In this document: positions 26,510 to 34,902 of the stretch, one piece after another | Numbering within the stretch: position 1 is the first letter of the stretch | Layout of the letters: every line of letters starts with the position of its first letter | Source of the DNA: Streptomyces sp. man185 | GTDB taxonomy: Bacteria > Actinomycetota > Actinomycetes > Streptomycetales > Streptomycetaceae | Reading direction: 5' to 3' | DNA length: 64,000 nt | NCBI GenBank assembly: GCA_002551355.1 | Contig: NTHE01000038.1 | Coordinates: 1 to 64,000, forward strand | Made by a program: the position numbers and the translations under genes | The notes under the pieces: model-generated | Told to the model about the DNA's origin: nothing | What the model saw: only the letters and a program-made list of their open reading frames with translations | Database searches by the model: none

Positions 26510-26523
26510 TGCAACTTGTTGCA
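26510..26523. promoter_or_regulatory. perfect 14-bp palindrome, candidate PadR operator
   Basis: TGCAACTTGTTGCA is a perfect dyad (TGCAAC-TT-GTTGCA), AT-rich against its surroundings. It is 59 bp upstream of the OYE-type gene and 135 bp from the DoxX start. The PadR regulator encoded two genes on is the obvious candidate to bind it. Confidence 0.6.
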
Positions 26524-26581
26524 TAACCGGCTGGGGGTGGTCTACAACTGACGCGACGACCCGCTGCGGAGGAGACCCCCG

Positions 26582-28597
26582 ATGAGCCCCTACCCGACTT
26601 TGCTGAGCCCGCTGGACCTCGGGTTCACCACCCTTCCCAACCGGGTCCTCATGGGATCGATGCACATCGGCCTGGAGGAGGCCGAGCGCGGCTTCGAGCG
26701 GATGGCGGCCTTCTACGCCGAGCGCGCCCGGGGCGGGGTCGGCCTGATGGTCACGGGTGGCATCGCCCCCAGCGAGCGGGCCTGTTCCTTCCCCGGCGGG
26801 GCAAAGATGACGACCGAGGAGGAGGCGGAGCAGCACCGGGAGATCACCTCGGCGGTGCACGAGGCCGGCGGCCGGATCGCGATGCAGATCCTGCACTTCG
26901 GCCGGTACGCACACCACCCCGACCTGGTGGCTCCGAGCGCGCTCAAGGCCCCGATCAGCGGGTTCACCCCGAACGCGCTGACCGACGAGCAGGTCGAGGA
27001 GACCATCGAGGAGTTCGTCCGGGCGGCGGAGCTGGCGCGGCACGCCGGGTACGACGGGGTCGAGATCATGGGCTCCGAGGGATATTTGATCAACGAGTTC
27101 ATCGTCTCCGCGACCAACCACCGCACCGACCGCTGGGGCGGATCGTACGAGAACCGCATCCGCTTCCCGGTCGAGATTGTGCGCCGGGTCCGCGAGCGGG
27201 TCGGCGACGACTTCATCCTGATCTACCGGCTCTCCATGCTGGACCTGGTGCCGGGCGGCTCGACGCTGGAAGAGGTCGTGACGCTCGCGAAGGAGATCGA
27301 GGCGGCGGGCGCGACGATCATCAACACCGGCATCGGCTGGCACGAGGCGCGGATCCCGACCATCGCCACCTCCGTACCGCGCGGCGCGTTCAGCTGGGTG
27401 ACCGAGAAGGTGCGCGGCGCGGTCTCCGTACCGCTGGTGACGAGCAACCGCATCAACACCCCCGAGGTCGCCGAGGAGATCCTCGCCTCCGGCCGGGCCG
27501 ACATGGTCTCCATGGCCCGCCCGTTCCTCGCCGACCCCGAGTTCGTCGCGAAGGCTGCGGCGGGCCGGGCGGATGCGATCAACACCTGCATCGGCTGCAA
27601 CCAGGCCTGCCTGGACCACATCTTCAGCCTCAAGATCACCTCCTGTCTGGTGAATCCGCGCGCCTGCCACGAGACCGAGCTGGTGCTCTCGCCCACCCGG
27701 TCCCGTAAACGCGTCGCCGTGGTCGGGGCCGGTCCGGCGGGCCTCGCCTGCTCGGTGACGGCGGCCGAGCGGGGCCACGCGGTGACGCTGTTCGACACGG
27801 CGGACGAGATCGGCGGCCAGCTGAACGTGGCGCGCCGGGTGCCGGGCAAGGAGGAGTTCGACGAGACGCTGCGCTACTTCCGTACGCGGCTGGCGGAGCT
27901 GGACGTCGAGGTGCGGCTGTCCACCCGGGCCGAGACCGGGTCCCTGGACGGTTTCGACGAGATCGTGCTGGCCACCGGCGTCGAGCCGCGTACCCCGGCG
28001 ATCCCGGGCACGGACCGCCCGAACGTCGTGAGCTATCTGGACGTGCTGCGCGACGGGGCGCCGGTGGGCGACCGGGTCGCGATCGTCGGCGCGGGCGGCA
28101 TCGGCTTCGACGTCGCGGAGTTCCTGACCGACGGCGGCGACGCGGCGAGCCTGGACGCGGACACGTTCTTCCGGCAGTGGGGCGTCGACACCGCCTACGC
28201 GGAGCGCGGCGGCCTGCGGGCCCCCGAGCGCCCCAAGTCGCCGCGCACGGTCCACCTGGTCCAGCGCAGGACGACCAAGGTCGGCGCGGGGCTCGGCAAG
28301 ACGACCGGGTGGATCCACCGCACCGAACTGCGCCACCGGGGCGTCGAGATGATCGCGGGAGCCTCGTACGACCTCATCGACGACGAGGGCCTGCACCTCA
28401 CCGTCGACGGTGAGCGGCGGGTGCTGCCGGTCGACACGGTCGTGCTGTGCGCGGGCCAGGAACCGCGCCGCGAGCTGTACGAGGAGCTGAGCGCGGGCGC
28501 TGTCCCGGTCCATCTGATCGGCGGCGCGGACGTGGCGGCCGAGCTGGACGCGAAGCGGGCCATCCGCCAGGGCACGGAGCTGGCCGCCACGCTCTGA
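26582..28597 (+). CDS. 2,4-dienoyl-CoA reductase-like FMN/FAD/Fe-S oxidoreductase
   Basis: A 671-residue, three-part enzyme. Residues 1-340 form an old-yellow-enzyme barrel with the substrate segment LHFGRYAHHPDLVAPS and YDGVEIMGSEGYLINEF. The cluster CIGCNQACLDHIFSLKITSC (near 340-360) gives four cysteines for a 4Fe-4S centre. Residues about 375-671 form the FAD/NAD(P) module (VAVVGAGPAGLACSVTAAERGH and VAIVGAGGIGFDVAEFL). This is the FadH / trimethylamine-dehydrogenase architecture, which passes electrons from NADPH via FAD and Fe-S to FMN to reduce conjugated enoyl substrates. The exact substrate is open. GGAGGAG precedes the ATG. The PadR gene follows after 57 bp. Confidence 0.88.
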   Translation: MSPYPTLLSPLDLGFTTLPNRVLMGSMHIGLEEAERGFERMAAFYAERARGGVGLMVTGGIAPSERACSFPGGAKMTTEEEAEQHREITSAVHEAGGRIAMQILHFGRYAHHPDLVAPSALKAPISGFTPNALTDEQVEETIEEFVRAAELARHAGYDGVEIMGSEGYLINEFIVSATNHRTDRWGGSYENRIRFPVEIVRRVRERVGDDFILIYRLSMLDLVPGGSTLEEVVTLAKEIEAAGATIINTGIGWHEARIPTIATSVPRGAFSWVTEKVRGAVSVPLVTSNRINTPEVAEEILASGRADMVSMARPFLADPEFVAKAAAGRADAINTCIGCNQACLDHIFSLKITSCLVNPRACHETELVLSPTRSRKRVAVVGAGPAGLACSVTAAERGHAVTLFDTADEIGGQLNVARRVPGKEEFDETLRYFRTRLAELDVEVRLSTRAETGSLDGFDEIVLATGVEPRTPAIPGTDRPNVVSYLDVLRDGAPVGDRVAIVGAGGIGFDVAEFLTDGGDAASLDADTFFRQWGVDTAYAERGGLRAPERPKSPRTVHLVQRRTTKVGAGLGKTTGWIHRTELRHRGVEMIAGASYDLIDDEGLHLTVDGERRVLPVDTVVLCAGQEPRRELYEELSAGAVPVHLIGGADVAAELDAKRAIRQGTELAATL

Positions 28598-28654
28598 GCT
28601 CCGTCCCCCCGGAAGCCCGTACCGCTGTGCGCCCCCGTCCTTAGGATGCACCCC

Positions 28655-29185
28655 ATGTCACTGCCGCACGCGATTCTCACCGCTCTGCTGGAGAAGCCGT
28701 CCTCGGGTCTGGAACTGACCCGCAGGTTCGACCGGTCGATCGGCTACTTCTGGTCGTCGACGCACCAGCAGATCTATCGCGAGCTGGGAAAACTGGAGGA
28801 GGCCGGGCGGATCAGGGCGCTGCCCACGGCGGTGCCGGCCCGGGGGCAGAAAAGGGAGTACGAGGTGCTGCCCGCGGGCCGCGAGGAGCTGGCGGCCTGG
28901 GTGGCGCTCCCCGAGGATCCCCGGCCGGTCCGGGATCCGCTGCTGCTGCGGATGCGGGCGGCGGCGGTCGTCGGGGCGGACGGCATGGGCGCGGAGCTGC
29001 GCCGCCACCTGGCGCTGCACACAAGCCAGTTGGCGGAGTATCGGGAGATCGAGGAGCGGAATTTCACCCCCGCACCGACGACCGACGAGGACCGGCTGCG
29101 GTATCTGGTGCTGCGGGGCGGCATCGACCTGGAGACGTTCTGGATCGGCTGGCTGACCCGGGCCATCGCCGACCTGGACGACTGA
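28655..29185 (+). CDS. PadR-family transcriptional regulator
   Basis: A 176-residue repressor. The N-terminal winged helix is SLPHAILTALLEKPSSGLELTRRFDRSIGYFWSS, the standard PadR opening, and WSSTHQQIYRELGKLEEAGRI forms the recognition part. The C-terminal Vir-type helices extend from about residue 90. I prefer the ATG at 28655 over that at 28646 because family members begin right at the first helix. It is co-directional with the reductase and probably controls it through the palindrome at 26510. The ligand is unknown. Confidence 0.85.
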   Translation: MSLPHAILTALLEKPSSGLELTRRFDRSIGYFWSSTHQQIYRELGKLEEAGRIRALPTAVPARGQKREYEVLPAGREELAAWVALPEDPRPVRDPLLLRMRAAAVVGADGMGAELRRHLALHTSQLAEYREIEERNFTPAPTTDEDRLRYLVLRGGIDLETFWIGWLTRAIADLDD

Positions 29186-29197
29186 CCGTAAGGAGCG

Positions 29198-30160
29198 TTA
29201 CGGGTGCGGCGCGCCGCCCGCCCGTACGGCCACGGGTTCCGGGGCGACCGCGAGGCGGGGGCTGCCGATCACGACCCGGGAGGGCACCGGATCCGCCGGC
29301 GCGGACCCCTCGGCGGCATCGCCCGGGTCCGTGTTCCACGCCTGGGCCCGGCTGAGGAGGATCACCCCGCGCACGGCCGCCGCCGTACCGAGGAGCGCGA
29401 GCACCAGGCTGACCGGCCCGCCCTGGAGGCGCTCGCCGAGCAGGGCCAGGCCGATCGCGGCGGCGGCGACCGGATTGGCGAGGGTGACCACGGCGAGTGG
29501 TGCGCCGAGCCCGCCCCGGTACGCGGTCTGGGACAGCAGCAGGCCGCCCATCGCGAAGGCGGAGACGAGGAGCGCCACCGTCAGCAGCCGCCAGCTGAAC
29601 AGCGGGCCGCCCGAGTGGTCGGTGACGGCGACCGTGAGGGTCTGGGTGAGCGCGGAGGCGACACCGGAGGTGATCCCGGAGGCCGCCGCGTGCCGCAGCC
29701 CCGGGCGGGCCCCCGGCCGGCTGAGCCCGGCGACGACCGCCATGGTGGCCGCGCCCACGCCGAGCGCCTCGGGAAGGCTGAGGGTCTCGTGCGGGGCGGA
29801 GCCGCCCGCGGTCAGGAGCAGGACGCCGAGGCCGAGCAGGGTCAGGGCCGTGCCCCGCCACTCGACGCGGCCGACCCGGCGTCCGGCCGCGCGTGCCCCG
29901 AGCGGGACGGCGACGACGAGGGTGAGCGCGCCCAGGGGCTGGACCAGCGTCAGTGGGCCGTAGTTGAGCGCGGCGACGTGCAGCAGCGCGCCCGCGGCGT
30001 TGAGGCCGACCGCCGACCACCAGGCGGCCCGGCCCAGCATCCGCAGGACCCCGGTGGCGGGATCGGTACGCCCGGCGAGCCGGGACTGGGCGACGGCGGC
30101 GGCCGCGTAGGCACCGGCGGAGACGAGGGAGAGCGCGACGGCGAGGAGCGTGGCGTTCAT
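29198..30160 (-). CDS. DMT-superfamily (EamA-like) transporter
   Basis: A 320-residue membrane protein with about nine or ten hydrophobic helices. Two related halves are visible, with GPLTLVQPLGALTLVVAVPLGA in the first and GLGAPLAVVTLANPVAAAAIGLALLGERL in the second, as in drug/metabolite transporters of the DMT type. The substrate is unknown. The ATG at 30160 overlaps the stop of the upstream PAP2 gene as ATGA, so the two are coupled. Being second in the operon, it should share the TetR-controlled promoter near 31050-31145. Confidence 0.82.
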   Translation of the reverse strand: MNATLLAVALSLVSAGAYAAAAVAQSRLAGRTDPATGVLRMLGRAAWWSAVGLNAAGALLHVAALNYGPLTLVQPLGALTLVVAVPLGARAAGRRVGRVEWRGTALTLLGLGVLLLTAGGSAPHETLSLPEALGVGAATMAVVAGLSRPGARPGLRHAAASGITSGVASALTQTLTVAVTDHSGGPLFSWRLLTVALLVSAFAMGGLLLSQTAYRGGLGAPLAVVTLANPVAAAAIGLALLGERLQGGPVSLVLALLGTAAAVRGVILLSRAQAWNTDPGDAAEGSAPADPVPSRVVIGSPRLAVAPEPVAVRAGGAPHP

Positions 30161-31011
30161 CGGGCGCCACCCGCGTACGTCCCGGAGGTCGCAGGCCGCG
30201 CGCCACCCGCGTACGCCGGTACGGGAGACCCTTCGCCGCTCCCCCACACGCCCGGCCCGGACGGCTGCGCGGGGACGGGCCGGGCGGAGGCCGGCAGCCG
30301 GAACGCAGCGAGGGCGACGGCGAGCAGTGCCACGACGACGAGCGCGTCGAGCCAGTAGTGGTTCGCCGTGCCGACGACGACGAACAGGGTGATCGCCGGG
30401 TGCAGGAGCCACAGCCCGCGCCACCGGGAGCGGGTGGCGGAGATCAGCCCGACGGCGACCATCACGGCCCAGCCGACGTGCAGCGAGGGCATTGCGGCGA
30501 ACTGGTTCGCCATCGTGTCGGTCGCGGGCGTCTGCCCGTACACCGTCGGCCCATAGGCCTGTCCGGTGTCGACGAGTCCGGCGACCGCCAGCATCCGGGG
30601 CGGGGCCAGCGGGAAGAGCAGGTGCAGCACCAGGGCGGCGGCGGTGAGCGCGGCGAGCACGCGGCGCGACCGGACGTAGTGACGGGGGCGGCGCCAGTAG
30701 AGCCAGACCAGGAAGAGGGCCGTGGCCGGGAAGTGCACGGCGGCGTAGTAGGTGTTCGCCGCGTGGATCAGGGGCTCGCTGTGCAGCAGCAGCCCCTGGA
30801 CGGCACCCTCGCCGGGCAGGTGCAGGGCGCGTTCGAGGTCCCAGACGTTCCCCGCGTTGCGGAACGCCTCCTCGACGTGGCCGTTGGCGGCCTGGCGGCC
30901 GAATTTGTAGGCCAGGAAGAGTCCGGCCACGAGAAGGAACTCGCGGACGAGGGGCGGTCGGGCACGTATGTCCGGCTCCTGGTCCGTGGGCTCGATGCGG
31001 GCGAGTCTCAC
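30157..31011 (-). CDS. PAP2 / inositolphosphotransferase-like membrane phosphatase
   Basis: A 284-residue membrane enzyme of the PAP2 superfamily (Aur1/Ipt1-like branch). MPSLHVGWA and ANHYWLDALVV supply the phosphatase histidines and aspartate, preceded by transmembrane segments (VHFPATALFLVWLYW, VLAALTAAALVLHLLFPLAPPRML). It likely acts on a lipid phosphate or transfers a phospho-headgroup. The start is the GTG at 31011, with AAGGGGG 5 bases upstream. An ATG at 31056 lies in the operator array with no ribosome site. The C-terminus repeats YAGGAR, encoded by a 16-bp duplication (30164-30179 and 30200-30215). Confidence 0.82.
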   Translation of the reverse strand: MRLARIEPTDQEPDIRARPPLVREFLLVAGLFLAYKFGRQAANGHVEEAFRNAGNVWDLERALHLPGEGAVQGLLLHSEPLIHAANTYYAAVHFPATALFLVWLYWRRPRHYVRSRRVLAALTAAALVLHLLFPLAPPRMLAVAGLVDTGQAYGPTVYGQTPATDTMANQFAAMPSLHVGWAVMVAVGLISATRSRWRGLWLLHPAITLFVVVGTANHYWLDALVVVALLAVALAAFRLPASARPVPAQPSGPGVWGSGEGSPVPAYAGGARPATSGTYAGGAR

Positions 31012-31054
31012 CCGTGCCCCCTTGGATGCGAAGCGGTAGCAGGACGGCCCGGTC

Positions 31055-31143
31055 ATATCGATCCACGCCGTATCGATACGCCAGTGTACCGATACGTTGG
31101 CGTATCGGTACACGTGCGTATCGGTACACTGGCGTATCGAGAG
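31055..31143. promoter_or_regulatory. array of six palindromic operator units with a 16-bp period
   Basis: Palindromic decamers of the form GTAYCGRTAC begin at 31070, 31086, 31102 and 31118, with a half-degenerate unit at 31134 (GTATCGAGAG): exactly 16 bp from start to start. A weaker unit (ATATCGATCC) is at 31055. The array fills the gap between the PAP2/DMT operon and the divergent TetR gene and is very likely where that TetR protein binds, possibly cooperatively. Confidence 0.8.
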
Positions 31144-31174
31144 CCTCACCGCACCGCCGCTGGAGGTACAGCCC

Positions 31175-31804
31175 ATGCCGTCGCCCGATTCCGCACCGGA
31201 GTCAGCACTCTCCTCCCCCCGGTCGAAAATCACACCGGAGCGGGCGCAGGAGCTGTTCGCGGCGGTGCTGGAGTTGGTGCGGGAGAGCGGTTACGAGTCG
31301 CTGACGATGGAGGGCGTCGCGTCGCGCACCCGCTGCGGGAAGTCGACGCTCTACCGGCAGTGGGGCTCCAAGCCGGAGCTGGTCGTGGCCGCGCTGCACG
31401 GCACCCGGCGGATGCGACTCCCGCACATCGACACAGGGACGCTGGCCGGGGACCTGCTGGAGGCCGCGCGGGCGATCGGCGAGGCCTCGGGCAGAGACAC
31501 CCCGCTGATGCACGCCCTCAGCCATGCCGCACTCCAGAGTCCGGAGCTGCTGTGCGCGCTGCGCGAGGCGCTGATCCTGCCGGAGATCGCGGCGATCGAC
31601 GCGATGGTCCGGCGGGGCCAGGAGCGCGGCGAGATCGCGGCGGACCTCCCGGGGGCCGAGTTCGTGGCGGCCCAGCTGCTCGGCGTGATGCGCGCCCGCC
31701 CGCTGCTGGAGGGGCGTTACGCCGACGCCGCGTATCTGACCCGGTTCGTGGAGATGGCGATCCTCCCGAGCCTCGGACTCACGGCGGGAGCGCCGGAGTC
31801 CTGA
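31175..31804 (+). CDS. TetR-family transcriptional regulator
   Basis: A 209-residue repressor. The helix-turn-helix is in LTMEGVASRTRCGKSTLYRQWGSKPELV (about residues 40-67), and the ligand-binding helical domain follows with ADLPGAEFVAAQLLGVMRARPLL near the end. The ATG at 31175 is preceded by GGAGG 8 bases upstream. The upstream in-frame start at 31097 lies inside the operator array. It diverges from the PAP2/DMT operon and probably represses both that operon and itself through the tandem palindromes. The ligand is unknown, though membrane phospholipid-related compounds would fit the target genes. Confidence 0.9.
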   Translation: MPSPDSAPESALSSPRSKITPERAQELFAAVLELVRESGYESLTMEGVASRTRCGKSTLYRQWGSKPELVVAALHGTRRMRLPHIDTGTLAGDLLEAARAIGEASGRDTPLMHALSHAALQSPELLCALREALILPEIAAIDAMVRRGQERGEIAADLPGAEFVAAQLLGVMRARPLLEGRYADAAYLTRFVEMAILPSLGLTAGAPES

Positions 31805-31809
31805 CAGAC

Positions 31810-31845
31810 GTGGACCGCCCGTCCCAGCGGATGGGGACGGTCCAC
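31810..31845. terminator. hairpin downstream of the TetR gene
   Basis: GTGGACC (31810-31816) pairs with GGTCCAC (31839-31845), with inner pairs GTCCC/GGGAC. There is no T-run. Confidence 0.55.
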
Positions 31846-31970
31846 CCGCGCCGCACCGTGGGGACGGGGGCGGCGCACCGCCCGGCCGGCCGGCGACCTC
31901 TGCGGAGGTCACCGGCCGCCCGTGTGTCCGCACCCCTTCGGGGCCCGCCCGATCCCGCCCCCTATTTTAT

Positions 31971-31988
31971 CTAACAAGCGTTTGGTAG
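31971..31988. promoter_or_regulatory. near-perfect 18-bp dyad upstream of the SDR gene
   Basis: CTAACAAGCGTTTGGTAG matches its reverse complement at 14 of 18 positions. The core resembles the AnCAAGnnCTTGnT consensus of KstR2-type TetR regulators. It lies in a locally AT-rich stretch 57 bp ahead of the SDR start, as a promoter operator would. Confidence 0.5.
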
Positions 31989-32045
31989 ATTCCAGCAGGA
32001 GGCGCAGGACTGCCGAAGAACCGGGCCAGGGGCGAAGGGCGGACC

Positions 32046-32831
32046 ATGGGCGAGTCCCGGAGGATGGACTTCACCGGACAGGCGGTGCTCGTCACCGGCG
32101 GCACCAGGGGCCTGGGGGCGGCGATAGCGCGAGCCTTTCTGGCGAGCGGCGCGGACGTGCTGGTCTGCGGGCGCGGGACGCCGGCCGCGCCGCCGTCGAC
32201 GGGCGGGCGCGAGGCCGCGTTCCAGGTGGCGGACCTGCGGGATCCGGTGGCGGCGGCGGACGTCGTCACGGCTGCCGCGAAGCGGTTCGGACGGCTCGAC
32301 GTGCTCGTGAACAACGCCGGCGGCTCCCCGGACGCCGACGCGGCGACGGTCTCGCCGCGTTTCGTGGAGAAGGTGGTCGCGCTCAACCTCCTCGCGCCCT
32401 TCTACACGGCCCAGGCGGCGAACCTGGTGATGCGGGAGCAGCCGGGGGGCGGGAGCGTGATCAACATCGGCAGCGTCTCCGCCCACGCCCCTCAGCCGGG
32501 CACCGCCGCCTACTCCGCGGCCAAGGCGGGCCTGCTCGGGCTCACCCGGGCGCTGGCTCTCGAATGGGCGCCACGAGTCAGGGTCAACCACATCACCGCG
32601 GGCCTCGTCCGTACCGAGAACGCCGCCGCACTGTACGGAGACACCGACGGGGGCGCGGTGGCGGGCGTCGTGCCGATGGGGCGGCTCGCGGAGCCGGACG
32701 ATGTGGCGCGGGCCTGCCTCTGGCTGGCGTGCGACCTCTCCTCGTACATCACCGGCGCCGACCTCGCCGTCCACGGGGGCGGCGAGATCCCGGCCAGGTA
32801 CGCGGTCGGCCGCCACCCCACCCTCCCTTAA
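32046..32831 (+). CDS. short-chain dehydrogenase/reductase (SDR)
   Basis: A 261-residue classical SDR. The cofactor site is LVTGGTRGLGAAIARAF (about residues 15-31), NNAGG follows near residue 95, and the catalytic Ser, Tyr and Lys are in IGSVSAHAPQPGTAAYSAAKAG. The NAD/NADP preference and substrate are not evident. Many relatives reduce 3-oxoacyl or steroid-type ketones. The ATG at 32046 has AAGGG upstream. The internal ATG at 32064 has GGAGG immediately adjacent, too close to be used well. It appears monocistronic, and its upstream dyad suggests TetR-type control by a regulator not encoded next to it. Confidence 0.87.
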   Translation: MGESRRMDFTGQAVLVTGGTRGLGAAIARAFLASGADVLVCGRGTPAAPPSTGGREAAFQVADLRDPVAAADVVTAAAKRFGRLDVLVNNAGGSPDADAATVSPRFVEKVVALNLLAPFYTAQAANLVMREQPGGGSVINIGSVSAHAPQPGTAAYSAAKAGLLGLTRALALEWAPRVRVNHITAGLVRTENAAALYGDTDGGAVAGVVPMGRLAEPDDVARACLWLACDLSSYITGADLAVHGGGEIPARYAVGRHPTLP

Positions 32832-32838
32832 TAGTCAC

Positions 32839-32861
32839 CTTGACTCTAATGACGCCCACCC
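32839..32861 (+). promoter_or_regulatory. candidate promoter of the SPFH operon
   Basis: TTGACT followed after 16-17 bases by CTTATC/TTATCG, 40-60 bp ahead of the SPFH start, in an AT-rich stretch. A CGTCATGACG palindrome lies just downstream (about 32872-32881). Confidence 0.4.
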
Positions 32862-32899
32862 CTTATCGTCGTCATGACGAAATCAAGGGGGTCCCCATC

Positions 32900-33913
32900 A
32901 TGGCCGACATCACCCGGCGCTTCGGCTGGCGTCACCTGCGCTCAGCGCCCACCGCCCACATCCGCCACCACAAGCGCGGCAGCCTCGCCCACGACGGCCA
33001 GGGGCTCAGCTTCTGGTACCGGTCGCTGTCGGCGGCGCTGTCCGAAGTGCCGGTCGACGACCGGGAGCTGGCCATGGCGTTCCACGCCCGTACGGCCGAC
33101 TTCCAGGACGTCACCGTGCAGGCCACCGTCACCTACCGGATCAGCGATCCGGCCGAGGCGGCGAACCGGCTCGACTTCTCCGTGGACCCGGACACCGGCA
33201 GTTGGCGCGGCGCCCCGCTGGAACAGATCGCCACTCTCCTCACCGAGACCGCGCAGCAGCACACACTGGACGTGCTGGCCCGCACCCCGCTCGCGGCGGC
33301 CCTGGTCGACGGTGTCGCCTCCGTACGCGAACGGGTCGCCACCGGTCTCGCCGCCGAACCCCGGCTCCCGGCCACCGGCATCGACGTGGTGGCCGTGCGC
33401 GTCGTCGCGATCCGCCCGGAGGCCGAGGTCGAGCGCGCCCTGCGCACCCCGGCCCGTGAGCAGATCCAGCAGGAGGCGGACCGGGCGACCTACGAACGGC
33501 GGGCCGTGGCCGTCGAGCGCGAGCGCGCCATCGCCGAGAACGAGCTGGCCAGCCAGATCGAACTGGCCCGGCGCGAGGAGCAGTTGGTCGACCAGCGCGG
33601 GACGAACGCCCGCCGCGAGGCCGAGGAGAAGGCCGCCGCCGACGGGGTACGGACCGAGGCGGAGGCGGCCCGCAAGGTGCGCCTGGCCCGGGCGGAGGCC
33701 GAGGCGGCGCGCGAGACGGGCGCGGCACGGGCCGAGGCGCAGGCCGCCTGGCTGCGGGTGCACGGCGAGGTCGATCCGGCCACGCTGCACGCCCTGGCGG
33801 CGACCCGGCTCGCGGAGAACCTGCCGCGCATCGAGAGCCTCACCCTCTCCCCCGACGTCCTCACCGGGCTGCTCGCCAAGCTCGGCCGTCCGGAAGGCGG
33901 GGCGGGAGCGTGA
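32900..33913 (+). CDS. SPFH (band 7 / prohibitin-like) domain protein
   Basis: A 337-residue protein. Residues about 10-200 form an SPFH domain (GQGLSFWYRSLSAALSEVPVDDRELAMAF, then DVTVQATVTYRISDPAEAANR). Residues about 185-290 are a long charged Glu/Ala/Arg coiled coil typical of flotillin- and stomatin-like scaffolds. No clear transmembrane helix is present, so membrane contact would be peripheral. The ATG at 32900 has AAGGGGG upstream. The last codons overlap the GTG of the NAD-kinase-like gene (GTGA), indicating tight coupling. The function in Streptomyces is unknown; SPFH proteins usually build ring-like membrane platforms for partners. Confidence 0.85.
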   Translation: MADITRRFGWRHLRSAPTAHIRHHKRGSLAHDGQGLSFWYRSLSAALSEVPVDDRELAMAFHARTADFQDVTVQATVTYRISDPAEAANRLDFSVDPDTGSWRGAPLEQIATLLTETAQQHTLDVLARTPLAAALVDGVASVRERVATGLAAEPRLPATGIDVVAVRVVAIRPEAEVERALRTPAREQIQQEADRATYERRAVAVERERAIAENELASQIELARREEQLVDQRGTNARREAEEKAAADGVRTEAEAARKVRLARAEAEAARETGAARAEAQAAWLRVHGEVDPATLHALAATRLAENLPRIESLTLSPDVLTGLLAKLGRPEGGAGA

Positions 33914-34809
33914 GCCTGGCGCCCCGGGCGGTGCTCGTCCACCGGCGAACGGAGTACGAGGAGTTGCTCGCCCGGCACGGAACGCACGGACAGGCCGCGT
34001 TCTTCCTGTCCAGCCGGGGCCGCTCGATCGACGAGGTGGCGCGCCGCCACGAGGACACCCGGCAGGCGCTGCGCGAGGTGGCGGCGGCGGTGCCCCTCAC
34101 CTGGCGCTCCACCCGGGTGGAGCGGGCGGACCTGGACCGTTTTCTGTTCGCCCCGGAGGACGTGGTGGTCGTGGTGGGCCAGGACGGCCTCGTCGCCAAC
34201 ACAGCGAAGTACCTCGCCGGGCAGCCGGTCGTGGGCATCGACACCGCCCCGGGGCGCAACCCCGGCGTCCTGGTCCGCCACCGCCACGCCGACGCGGCGG
34301 CCCTGCTGCGCGCCGCGACCGCCCCCGGGGGCAGGGCGGATGAGCTGACCATGGTCGAGGCCGTCGCCGACGACACGCAGCGCCTGCTCGCCCTGAACGA
34401 GATCTATCTCGGGCCGCCCGGTCACCAGACGGCGCGCTATCGCCTGGGCGACGACGGCCAGAGCGCCCCCGGCGAAGCCCAGGCGTCCTCCGGGGTGCTG
34501 GTCGGCACCGGCACGGGCGCCACGGGCTGGCTCCGCTCTCTGTGGCTGGAACGTGGCAGCGCGCTTGCGCTGCCCGCGCCGTGCGACGCGCGCCTCCTGT
34601 GGTTCGTGCGCGAGGCCTGGCCCTCCCCGGCGACCGGGACGTCGCGAGTGGCGGGCGAGCTGGGGCACGGTCAGGGGCTGCGGCTGACCGTGGAGTCGGA
34701 CCGGCTCGTGGTCTTCGGCGACGGGATGGAGTCCGACGCCCTGCAGCTGACCTGGGGTCAGAGCGTACGGCTCGGCATCGCGGAGAGATCGCTGCGCCTG
34801 GTGATCTGA
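33910..34809 (+). CDS. NAD-kinase-like protein (ATP-NAD/AcoX kinase fold)
   Basis: A 299-residue protein. VVVVVGQDGLVANTAKYL corresponds to the GGDGT phosphate-binding motif of NAD kinases, with the aspartate kept but Gly to Gln and Thr to Leu changes. PVVGIDTAPGRNPGVLV and ALNEIYLG match the following NAD-kinase segments, and SGVLVGTGTGATGW resembles the glycine-rich substrate loop. It may phosphorylate NAD or a related nucleotide or lipid, or merely bind one. It is translationally coupled to the SPFH gene, so the two products probably work together. Confidence 0.75.
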   Translation: MSLAPRAVLVHRRTEYEELLARHGTHGQAAFFLSSRGRSIDEVARRHEDTRQALREVAAAVPLTWRSTRVERADLDRFLFAPEDVVVVVGQDGLVANTAKYLAGQPVVGIDTAPGRNPGVLVRHRHADAAALLRAATAPGGRADELTMVEAVADDTQRLLALNEIYLGPPGHQTARYRLGDDGQSAPGEAQASSGVLVGTGTGATGWLRSLWLERGSALALPAPCDARLLWFVREAWPSPATGTSRVAGELGHGQGLRLTVESDRLVVFGDGMESDALQLTWGQSVRLGIAERSLRLVI

Positions 34810-34902
34810 GCGTGCCCACCCCGGCGGTTTCGCTACGGTGGTCCGTGCGCGTCACCCGTACGCGCGCCCGCACACGCACCGACAGAGCGGAGAACCAGCA
34901 CC

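Noticed and set aside
31055..31143. CRISPR-like array
   Set aside because: The units are palindromic decamers with 6-bp gaps in a divergent promoter, not 28-37-bp repeats with unique spacers.
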